Assembly: GCA_964488865.1 (NCBI GenBank)
Contig: CAZAWR010000011.1
Span: 1 to 64,000 of the forward strand
Direction of reading: 5' to 3'
Length of the DNA stretch: 64,000 nucleotides
Source: MWCO01 sp964488865
Lineage (GTDB): Bacteria; Myxococcota_A; Polyangia; Polyangiales; Polyangiaceae
Shown: in pieces, positions 17,123 to 24,443 of the stretch
How positions within the stretch are numbered: the stretch's first letter is position 1
How the letters are laid out: the number at the start of each line of letters is the position of its first letter
Translations under genes and position numbers: made by a program
The notes under the pieces: generated by a model
What the model saw: only the letters and a program-made list of their open reading frames with translations
Databases searched by the model: none
What the model was told of the DNA's origin: nothing

Positions 17123-17719
17123 GTGCGGATCGTAGGCGGAATCCACCGCGGGCGCAGGCTTCGCGTGCCGCCTGGCAAGTCCACCCGCCCCACCACAGAG
17201 CGGGTAAGGGAGGCCCTGTTCAACGTGCTCGGAACCACGGTCCAGGGGTGCGCCGTACTCGACGTCTACGCCGGCTCGGGCGCCCTGGGCATCGAAGCCC
17301 TGTCACGAGGTGCCCGGCGCGCGGTGTTCGTGGAAATGGCCAGCGGCGCCGCGAGCATCGTGCGCGAGAACCTCGCAAACCTGTCCGTGACCGACCCCGC
17401 TGTCGCCCAGGTCGTGCAACGCGCCATCGAGCGAAGCCTAGATGCTCTGCGCACGCTCGGACCCTTCGACCTGTGCCTCTTCGACCCGCCCTTCGCGGCC
17501 GTGCGGGATGGCACCGCCCTGCGCGCCGTCGAGCTCGTGGCCGCCGGCGGTGTTCTCTCCCCGGACGCCACCGTGGTCCTGGAATTTCCTAGCGATCAAC
17601 CCGATCCTTCGCTACAGGGGCTCGCACTTCAGGACCTCCGGCACTACGGAGACACCCGCCTCGCTTTCTTCAGACCCACCGCAGCCCCGGGCAACAATGG
17701 GCTGGGAGACCATGCCTAG
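17123..17719 (+). CDS. rsmD: 16S rRNA (guanine(966)-N2)-methyltransferase
   Basis: 198 residues, GTG start. It begins MRIVGGIHRGRRLRVPPG and has the TRPTTERVREALFN segment typical of RsmD, the SAM motif DVYAGSGALGIEA at about 48-60 and the catalytic motif DPPF at about 119-122. It methylates G966 in the 30S subunit. It is inserted among envelope genes with no functional link apparent. Confidence 0.93.
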   Translation: MRIVGGIHRGRRLRVPPGKSTRPTTERVREALFNVLGTTVQGCAVLDVYAGSGALGIEALSRGARRAVFVEMASGAASIVRENLANLSVTDPAVAQVVQRAIERSLDALRTLGPFDLCLFDPPFAAVRDGTALRAVELVAAGGVLSPDATVVLEFPSDQPDPSLQGLALQDLRHYGDTRLAFFRPTAAPGNNGLGDHA

Positions 17720-17761
17720 TTCTGTATACTACGCACACTCCAGATCCTTAGAGGGACATTC

Positions 17762-18373
17762 ATGACGCCTTCCCAACCCCCCCGCTCGTCCATTCCCTCG
17801 ACCTTGCCCAAGAAGTCGAGCGGAGGGCCTTACATCGCAGCCATCGTCGTGCTCGTGCTGCTGATCGTCGGACTGGTGTGGTTCAAGTTCAGCCGCAAAG
17901 AACCGCCCACGCAGCCGCCGGTGATCCAGTCGATGACCCTCGAGAACACCCCTGCGCCCCCCATCTTCGACATCCCCGCACCGCCGGAGATCGAGGCCGG
18001 CCCGGATGGCGGCCCCGACGCCGGAAAGAAGGTCGGGGCCTCAGGCCCCAGCCTGTGCGCAGGACCTTGCAACGGAAACGCACCTCCCTCCCTGCGCTCC
18101 GCCCTGTCCAGCACGGCCGGCACCTCCCGCGGCTGCTACGAGCGCGCCCTGCGTACCAACTCCATGCTCGAAGGCCGCATGATGGTCGCCGTCCGTGTCG
18201 CCTCCAACGGCAACGTCTGCAGCGCGAGCGTCGTCCAGGATAGCGTCGGCTCTCCCCAGGTCACGTCCTGCGTCACCAGCCTCTTCAGCGGAAAGCGCTT
18301 CCCACCCGTCACCGACGGCCGCTGCGCCGACGTGCAGGTTCCTCTGTCGTTCAAGCCCCGGGAGAACAAGTGA
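17762..18373 (+). CDS. Membrane protein with AgmX/PglI-type C-terminal domain
   Basis: 203 residues. One membrane helix at about 24-42 leaves a short cytoplasmic N-terminus. A Pro-rich linker follows, then a C-terminal domain (about 110-200) with CYERALR, GRMMVAVRV and CVTSLFSGKRFP, the pattern of the AgmX/PglI C-terminal (TonB-like) domain. Proteins of this class are tied to gliding motility in Myxococcus, but many homologues have no known role. GAGGGA precedes the ATG. A TATACT hexamer at 17725-17730 could be a -10 box. Confidence 0.75.
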   Translation: MTPSQPPRSSIPSTLPKKSSGGPYIAAIVVLVLLIVGLVWFKFSRKEPPTQPPVIQSMTLENTPAPPIFDIPAPPEIEAGPDGGPDAGKKVGASGPSLCAGPCNGNAPPSLRSALSSTAGTSRGCYERALRTNSMLEGRMMVAVRVASNGNVCSASVVQDSVGSPQVTSCVTSLFSGKRFPPVTDGRCADVQVPLSFKPRENK

Positions 18374-18597
18374 TGCGGTCCCGATCCTACCTGCTTCTCG
18401 TTTGCTGCCTCACCACCCTCGCGCTGTCCGCCTGTGGTGACGATGAGCGGTACACGCCCAACTGCGACGACATGACCAAGTGCGTCACTGAACCGAGCGG
18501 CGGAACCCCCCTCCCGACCGATGCTGGGGCGGATACCAACCCGGGAACGGACGCGGGGGCCGACGCCAGCGCGGACGCGGAGGCAGGGACGGACTGA
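18373..18597 (+). CDS. Small Asp/Ala-rich lipoprotein
   Basis: 74 residues. Signal peptide with lipobox LSAC (Cys near residue 20), then a short DDERYTPNCDDM segment and an acidic GADA/TDAGAD tail. The ATG overlaps the preceding stop (TGATG); a GTG three bases earlier is also possible. Coupled to the AgmX/PglI gene, so perhaps an accessory of that protein. Function unknown. Confidence 0.65.
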   Translation: MRSRSYLLLVCCLTTLALSACGDDERYTPNCDDMTKCVTEPSGGTPLPTDAGADTNPGTDAGADASADAEAGTD

Positions 18598-18668
18598 CCG
18601 CCCCCTTGCCTTGTCCGCTCGCGGGACCGGTCCTTCGCACCACCCTCCGACCTGAGTACCCGTCGATC

Positions 18669-20753
18669 ATGGCCTCGTTTCAACTGGTCTCCTCCTTCGT
18701 CCCCAAGGGCGATCAACCCCGGGCCATCGAGGAAATCACCAAACGTCTCCGCGACGGTGAACGCTACACGACCCTGCTCGGCATCACCGGCAGCGGCAAG
18801 ACCTTCACCATTGCCAACGTCATTGCCGCGGTCGATCGGCCCGCGCTCATCATGGCGCCCAACAAGACCCTGGCCGCCCAGCTCTACAGCGAGATGCGGG
18901 ACCTGTTCCCCAACAACGCCGTCGAGTACTTCGTCTCCTACTACGACTACTACCAGCCCGAAGCCTACATCCCTGTCACGGACACGTTCATCGAGAAGGA
19001 CTCGATCATCAACGACCAGATCGACCGGATGCGCCATTCGGCCACCGCTTCTCTGCTCTCCCGCCACGACGTCATCATCGTGGCCTCTGTGAGCTGCATC
19101 TACGGCATCGGGTCCGCGGAGAGCTACGCCGGCCTGCTCATCCCGGTCCAGACGGGCATCGAGCTGCGGCGGGACGACTTGCTTCGCAAGCTCGTGGACA
19201 TCCAGTACGAGCGCAACGACATTGATTTCCACCGGGGGACCTTCCGAGTTCGCGGGGACGTGGTCGAGGTGTTTCCCACCTACGAGCAGGACCGCGCCAT
19301 CCGGATCGAGTTCTTCGGGGACGAGGTGGAGGCCATCCGCCAGATCGACCCCTTGCGAGGCCGCGTGGTGGAGAACCTCGACCGCTACGACATCTACCCC
19401 GGGTCCCACTACGTCACCCCCGAGGCGCAGTTGCGGAAGGCGGCGGAGGCGATCCGTACCGAGCTGCACGAACGGTTGCAGTTCTACGACCAAGCGGGGC
19501 GGTTGCTCGAGAAGCAGCGGATCGAGCAGCGCACGATGTACGATCTCGAGATGATGGAGCAGATGGGGTACTGCCAGGGCATCGAGAACTACTCGCGCCA
19601 CCTGTCTGGGCGAAAACCCGGCGAGGCGCCCCCTACCCTCATCGACTACTTCCCCGACGACTTCCTGCTGATCATCGACGAGTCCCACCAGACGCTGCCC
19701 CAGGTCAAGGCGATGTACCAGGGCGACCGGTCTCGCAAGGGAACCCTCGTGGACTACGGGTTCCGTCTCCCCAGCGCCCTGGACAACCGCCCCCTGCGCT
19801 ACGACGAGTTCGAGGCGCACATCAAGCAGTGCATCTTCGTGTCCGCCACGCCCGCAGAAGAGGAGCTCGGCTTGAGCGACGGCGAAGTGGTCGAGCAACT
19901 CATCCGCCCCACGGGGCTCACGGACCCCGCCGTGGAAGTGCGCAGCGTAACCGGACAGGTCGACGACCTACTCGGGGAGATTCGCGCCAGGGTGGAAGCA
20001 GGGGAGCGCGTGCTCGTCACCACCTTGACCAAGCGCATGGCCGAGGACCTCACCGACTACTACCAGGAGCTGGGCGTTCGTGTCCGTTACCTGCACTCCG
20101 ACGTCGAGACCCTCGACCGGATCGAGTTGCTGCGGGACCTGCGCCTCGGGGAGTACGACGTGCTCGTGGGGATCAACCTGCTGCGCGAAGGCCTGGACCT
20201 GCCCGAGGTCTCGCTCGTGGCGATCCTCGATGCGGACAAGGAGGGCTTCCTTCGGTCTGCCCGCTCGTTGATCCAGACGATCGGCCGCGCTGCCCGCAAC
20301 GTGCGGGGGCGGGTCATCATGTACGCCGACCGCATGACCGACGCGATGCGCAAGGCCATCGACGAGACAAGCCGTCGCCGGGAGCGGCAGGCCGCGTACA
20401 ACGAGGCGCACGGCATCACGCCCGAGACGGTGAAGAAGGCCATCTCGGACATCTCCCCGGCTTCGGGGAACACGGACTACTACACGGTCCCGTCGCGACG
20501 GCGCGAGGGTGGGGCGGTGGGGGCGGAGCCGGAGATCTCGCTGCAGGAGCGGATCGAGGCGCTCCGAGCAGAGATGTTCGTGGCGGCGGAGTCCCTCGAC
20601 TTCGAGCGTGCCGCCCGACTTCGCGACACGCTCAAGGCCCTGCGCGCCCTGGATGCGCCCCAGAGCAGCCAAGGGAGCGAGACTCCCGCCCCGCGCTCCA
20701 AGAAGTCGTCGCTGCGAAGCAAGCCCAAGGCGCGCCCGCGTCGCCGAAGCTAG
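18669..20753 (+). CDS. uvrB: Excinuclease ABC subunit B
   Basis: 694 residues, full length. UvrB is the damage-verifying helicase-like core of nucleotide excision repair. Walker A GITGSGKT lies near residue 38, the DNA-clamping beta-hairpin region YYDYYQPEAYIP near 93-104, DESH near 339 and motif VI QTIGRAARN near 537. A C-terminal UVR domain (LDFERAARLRD) binds UvrA or UvrC. The ATG at 18669 fits the family start; the frame is open 21 codons upstream without homology. It is followed by a convergent gene only 4 bases away. Confidence 0.97.
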   Translation: MASFQLVSSFVPKGDQPRAIEEITKRLRDGERYTTLLGITGSGKTFTIANVIAAVDRPALIMAPNKTLAAQLYSEMRDLFPNNAVEYFVSYYDYYQPEAYIPVTDTFIEKDSIINDQIDRMRHSATASLLSRHDVIIVASVSCIYGIGSAESYAGLLIPVQTGIELRRDDLLRKLVDIQYERNDIDFHRGTFRVRGDVVEVFPTYEQDRAIRIEFFGDEVEAIRQIDPLRGRVVENLDRYDIYPGSHYVTPEAQLRKAAEAIRTELHERLQFYDQAGRLLEKQRIEQRTMYDLEMMEQMGYCQGIENYSRHLSGRKPGEAPPTLIDYFPDDFLLIIDESHQTLPQVKAMYQGDRSRKGTLVDYGFRLPSALDNRPLRYDEFEAHIKQCIFVSATPAEEELGLSDGEVVEQLIRPTGLTDPAVEVRSVTGQVDDLLGEIRARVEAGERVLVTTLTKRMAEDLTDYYQELGVRVRYLHSDVETLDRIELLRDLRLGEYDVLVGINLLREGLDLPEVSLVAILDADKEGFLRSARSLIQTIGRAARNVRGRVIMYADRMTDAMRKAIDETSRRRERQAAYNEAHGITPETVKKAISDISPASGNTDYYTVPSRRREGGAVGAEPEISLQERIEALRAEMFVAAESLDFERAARLRDTLKALRALDAPQSSQGSETPAPRSKKSSLRSKPKARPRRRS

Positions 20754-20759
20754 CGCTTC
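20746..20759. terminator. Small hairpin across convergent stop codons
   Basis: GAAGC-TAGC-GCTTC, a 5-bp stem with a 4-base loop that covers the uvrB stop and reaches the last codon of the converging gene. It may help termination from either side, but it is short and lacks a T-tract. Confidence 0.25.
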
Positions 20760-21321
20760 ACCGCGCCGATAGCGCCAGCGACTCGAGCGAACTCTCGTCG
20801 GTGACCCCCGACCGCACCGCCACGACCGTCCCGTTCTTGTCCACGATCACGATGGTTGGCAGGCTCGAGACACCGAATGAAGCCCCCACCTTGCCGTCCT
20901 CGTCCGACACGATCGGAAACGACAACCCCTTCTGTCGCGCGAACGCAACCGCCTTGTCCGGGTCGTCGTTCGTGTTGACCCCGAGGACCGTGACGCCTTT
21001 GTCCTTGAGCCTGCGTGAGAGCCGGTCCACGGAAGGGGCCTCGGCGCGACAAGGGCCGCACCAGGAGGCCCAGAAGGAAAGCACGACCGCCTGCCCCGTG
21101 AGGTTGGCCATCTGCACCTTGTCCCCAGGGTCGCCGTTGTGAACCACGGGCAGCACGAAGTCAGGTGCGGGCTTTCCGATCAAGGCGCCCGGAAACGACG
21201 CGAGCCGTGGCAACACCGCGAAGCCCCCGAGGACAGCCACGCCCAGGACCAAGGCGATCGTGTGAAAGGAGCGACGGTCCGACGGCGCACCGGCAGTGAG
21301 TTCCTTGGTGGATGTTGCCAT
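20758..21321 (-). CDS. TlpA/ResA-type thioredoxin-fold protein
   Basis: 187 residues. An N-terminal membrane anchor at about 19-40 is followed by a thioredoxin domain with the active site WCGPC at about 90-94 (FWASWCGPCRAEAP) and the cis-Pro loop SSLPTIVIVD. It should reduce disulfides outside the cytoplasmic membrane, for example in cytochrome c maturation or envelope maintenance. The partner is unknown. Monocistronic as far as seen; 87 bases separate it from the Nudix gene. Confidence 0.88.
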   Translation of the reverse strand: MATSTKELTAGAPSDRRSFHTIALVLGVAVLGGFAVLPRLASFPGALIGKPAPDFVLPVVHNGDPGDKVQMANLTGQAVVLSFWASWCGPCRAEAPSVDRLSRRLKDKGVTVLGVNTNDDPDKAVAFARQKGLSFPIVSDEDGKVGASFGVSSLPTIVIVDKNGTVVAVRSGVTDESSLESLALSAR

Positions 21322-21408
21322 GAGGATTCCGAGGGTAGTTCCGAGACGAATGAATGGGTTGGAGATCGACGCGACCGTAACGATTCCTGACGCCGGGCGG
21401 ACCCCGAG

Positions 21409-22053
21409 TCAACTCCTGCTGTACGGGCCGTCTCGCCGCAACACCGGCAACGGAAGCTCGAACCCCCATGCCGGCCCCACCACCGCGATCAGCTCCACCA
21501 GCACGAACGCCGACGCGCCGTACAACCGCGTGTCGTCGTCGAGCCGGAAGAACGGGGCCTGGATCTTGTGCCCGGCCCAGCTCATTTCGACTGCCTCGTA
21601 CGGGATGACGCCCGACGCGATCGCCTCGAGGGGCAAGTCCACGACGCGGGCGACCTCCCCGGACAAGCGCCACACGGCCGGGCGCTTTCCCACCCACCCC
21701 ACGAAGGGGTGAATGCGGTAACGGCTGGTGGCAACGGGAATGGGCGAGAGGCTACCCAGGATCTCGACCGCGTCGGGGGGCAGGCCGATCTCCTCGTGGG
21801 CCTCGCGCAGCGCGGTGTCCGAGAGGTCAGCGTCGACGTCCTCGGGCTTGCCCCCAGGGAAGCCCACTTCCCCCGCGTGCTCGCGGAGCTTGCCCGCTCG
21901 GACCACCAACGTCACCGTGGGGGCCGGATCGAACGTGAGAGGCACGAGCACGCCCGTGTCGATTCGGTGGTCGCGAGGGACCACGTCGGGCACCGCGAGC
22001 GGCTGGTGGCGGGCGAGACGTGCTCGGACTCGGTCCCTGAGGTCGTCGTTCAT
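21409..22053 (-). CDS. Nudix hydrolase, CoA pyrophosphatase type
   Basis: 214 residues. The Nudix box lies at about 67-91, reading GGKPED, then TALREAHEEIGL, and is preceded by HAGEVGFPGG. The Ser/Thr-ALREAHEE spacing and the upstream LRxHAGEVGFPGG motif are those of the CoA diphosphatase (YeaB/NudL) group. It would hydrolyse CoA or similar nucleoside diphosphate derivatives. Its ATG overlaps the preceding lipoprotein stop by 4 bases, so it is coupled to it. Confidence 0.85.
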   Translation of the reverse strand: MNDDLRDRVRARLARHQPLAVPDVVPRDHRIDTGVLVPLTFDPAPTVTLVVRAGKLREHAGEVGFPGGKPEDVDADLSDTALREAHEEIGLPPDAVEILGSLSPIPVATSRYRIHPFVGWVGKRPAVWRLSGEVARVVDLPLEAIASGVIPYEAVEMSWAGHKIQAPFFRLDDDTRLYGASAFVLVELIAVVGPAWGFELPLPVLRRDGPYSRS

Positions 22054-23063
22054 GGCTTTGCCGCGGGGTCACGGACGCAACGGAAGCCGAGCCCCGGCAC
22101 CTGGTAGTTGCGCGTGGCCTCCGCGCGGAACCAGACGGTGCAGCCCACGGCGGAGCGGTTCCAGCCTCCCCCGCGAATGATGTGAACGATGTTGTCGGGC
22201 TTGTCGGGAAGCCGGGTGACCTCCGGGTCGACTTGCTTTTCCTTTGGGTACGGCGCCGCCATGTCCCGGGTCCATTCCCACACGTTACCGGCCAGGTCGA
22301 AGAGCTTGCCCGACGGCCACACCTTTGCGCCTGCAGGAAACGACTTCACGTCGGAGGGGCCGCCGCCCCGGCACCCGACGTCGCCCCCGGGGGCGGACTT
22401 GGGGGCTCCGAAGGGAGTGAAGTCCATGAGTTTGTTCTCGCAGGTCGGCTCCTCGTTGCCCCAGGGCCACTCGACGTTCTGGCCTCCGCTGGCGGCCCAC
22501 TCCCACTGCGCCTCGGTGGGCACACGCTTGCCCTTCCAGGCGCAGTAGGCCTCCGCCTTGTCGAGGCTCACGAGGTTCGCCGGCTGGTTGGGGAAGCGAG
22601 GGTAGCTGGCCCAGGGATCCCACTTGTAGGGTTCCTCGCACTTGTCTGCCTCGACGCACTTCGCGAAAGCGCCCGCGGTGACCTCGGTCTCGTCCATGCA
22701 ATACGGCCGGGTCAGCACCACCGTGTGGGGAGTGTCCTTTCCCTTCAAACGGCCGCGTCCCATGGTGAAGCCTTCCGGGCCGGTCGCCGGGATGTAGACC
22801 TCCCCGTCGGGGCAACCAGGGACGCAACGTCCGGCGTCGCAGCGTTCGATGCTCGCGCAGGTGGAGACGACCTCCTGCTTGCCCACGAGGCACTTGCGGA
22901 CCTCGTTTCCCGAACAGAACGGGGCGTCGGCGTGCTGCACGCACAACGGGTCTCCCGGCGGCGGTGAGGGAGGCTGTGCGTCTTGTGACGCCTGGTCTTT
23001 GCGCTCGCCCTTGTCGCAACCCAGGCAGGCAAGAAGGACGAGGGGCACGAGGGGCCAACGCAT
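22050..23063 (-). CDS. Lipoprotein with FGE-sulfatase (SUMF1-like) domain
   Basis: 337 residues. Lipobox LACLGC places Cys near residue 16. A Cys-rich segment (about 41-84) precedes the FGE-type C-lectin fold (about 85-330: MDETEVTAGAF, VPTEAQWEWAASGG, GNVWEWTRD, LGFRC). In formylglycine-generating enzymes two Cys follow the RGGS motif. Here only the second position is Cys (RGGGWNRSAVGC), so oxidase activity is unlikely and a binding or structural role is more probable. It is translated together with the Nudix gene. Confidence 0.82.
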   Translation of the reverse strand: MRWPLVPLVLLACLGCDKGERKDQASQDAQPPSPPPGDPLCVQHADAPFCSGNEVRKCLVGKQEVVSTCASIERCDAGRCVPGCPDGEVYIPATGPEGFTMGRGRLKGKDTPHTVVLTRPYCMDETEVTAGAFAKCVEADKCEEPYKWDPWASYPRFPNQPANLVSLDKAEAYCAWKGKRVPTEAQWEWAASGGQNVEWPWGNEEPTCENKLMDFTPFGAPKSAPGGDVGCRGGGPSDVKSFPAGAKVWPSGKLFDLAGNVWEWTRDMAAPYPKEKQVDPEVTRLPDKPDNIVHIIRGGGWNRSAVGCTVWFRAEATRNYQVPGLGFRCVRDPAAKP

Positions 23064-23130
23064 GGTGAAGGTTAGGGTAGTCGCGGCGGGTCCGATCGGC
23101 CAAGTCGTGGCCCCGCGACGGGCGGGCAGG

Positions 23131-24300
23131 TCAGCGTTCCGGCGGGTGCAACCGCACGCATCCGTCGGAGGATCGTTGGGCGCGGCGTCCCGCGTGGGGA
23201 GCGCGCGAGATCTGATCCCAGTGCTGGAAGAACGCGGCTTCCTGTCGTTCGGTCAAGCGCTGGGGGGCGGCGTCGAACAGGTGGTAGGGGCAGACCTCGA
23301 GCGCCGGGGGACCCTTGGGGGGAAAGGTCACGCGAGCCAGGTAGCCCCAGCCGGTCCAGGGGTGGTCGCGGTGCTGGTGGAACACGAAGTTCCCCAGGCT
23401 CATGACCACAGGTACTCCCTTGTGAAACTCGACCCGCTGCGGCGTGTGCGTGTGATGGCCGAGCACGAGGTCGGCCCCGGCGTCGACCGCGCCGATGAGC
23501 GCGTAGCGGGTCGCTTCGATCGGCACGTGCATGTACTCCTCGCCGATGTGCACGGATACGATGACCCGGTCCACGCGCGGACGCACTTCGAGGATCCGTC
23601 GCGCCAAGGCGCCCATGTCGGCGTCGGCGATGTAGGGCTTGGCCACATGATCTCGAAGGCGTCCGTGGTTGAAGATGCCGGTGACCGCGAAGAACGCGAA
23701 ACGTTGGCCATGGCGCTCGATTTCGAGGGGACGGAGCGGGTCCTTGCCTTGCGCGTCGGTACCTACGTGCCGAATGCCGACGCGTTGCAGGTGGGTGATG
23801 GTTTCCTCGAGGCATCGCAGTCCGAAGTCCCAGGCGTGGTTGTTCGCCGTGGACACGACGTCGAGGGGGGCGCGGGCGAGGACGGGGGCGCCTTGCGGGG
23901 GGCCGGCGAAGATGAGGCGGTTGTGCTCGGATACGGTCTTGCCGCCCAGGTCGCAAAGCTGGGATTCGAGGTTGGCGAACCGCAGGTCGGCGGAGGACAG
24001 CCAGGGTCGCACGGCGGTGAAGGGATCGAGGTCCGGGCTCTCGAGGATGCGCTGTCCGGTGAGGCGGGACAGGTCGACGTCGCCGCCGGCCAAGAGCACG
24101 ACGGGGCGCGGAGCACGTTGTGCGGGCGTGGACGGGACCGCGGAGGCCGAAGCGGCCGCCTCGATGGCGTCGCTCGGCGGGGTGGTCGGGCGGTACGAAG
24201 CGTCCCCGAGCTCCGAGCCGGGCTCGGATGGCTTGCAGCCGGGGAGGGCCAAGCCGATCGAGAGCGCGAGGGTCGCAAGGGGTCGCATGGTCCCCTTCAC
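23131..24300 (-). CDS. CapA-family (poly-gamma-glutamate synthesis type) lipoprotein
   Basis: 389 residues; the ATG at 24288 is an alternative start. Signal peptide with LALPGC lipobox, low-complexity linker to about 65, then a metallophosphatase-like CapA domain: GGDVDLSR, NNHAWDFG, GHHTHTPQ and SLGNFVFHQ, in the expected order. CapA/PgsA proteins take part in gamma-polyglutamate capsule production, but lone CapA-like lipoproteins such as this often have no known role. No capB or capC genes are nearby. Confidence 0.85.
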   Translation of the reverse strand: MKGTMRPLATLALSIGLALPGCKPSEPGSELGDASYRPTTPPSDAIEAAASASAVPSTPAQRAPRPVVLLAGGDVDLSRLTGQRILESPDLDPFTAVRPWLSSADLRFANLESQLCDLGGKTVSEHNRLIFAGPPQGAPVLARAPLDVVSTANNHAWDFGLRCLEETITHLQRVGIRHVGTDAQGKDPLRPLEIERHGQRFAFFAVTGIFNHGRLRDHVAKPYIADADMGALARRILEVRPRVDRVIVSVHIGEEYMHVPIEATRYALIGAVDAGADLVLGHHTHTPQRVEFHKGVPVVMSLGNFVFHQHRDHPWTGWGYLARVTFPPKGPPALEVCPYHLFDAAPQRLTERQEAAFFQHWDQISRAPHAGRRAQRSSDGCVRLHPPER

Positions 24301-24443
24301 CTTGTCAGAACGGGGCTTGTTGGCAAAGGGTACCGTCGCGGGTGGTGTGTAGGACTACCGTATCCGCGAACTTCCTGGGGACGCTGCAAGGTTGCAGGTT
24401 GAACGCGCTATACAGTTCGGGCACCTGGCACTAGCTTCGCGGC

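Noticed and set aside
22050..23063. Formylglycine-generating enzyme (sulfatase activator)
   Set aside because: One of the two catalytic Cys is absent and no sulfatase gene is near.
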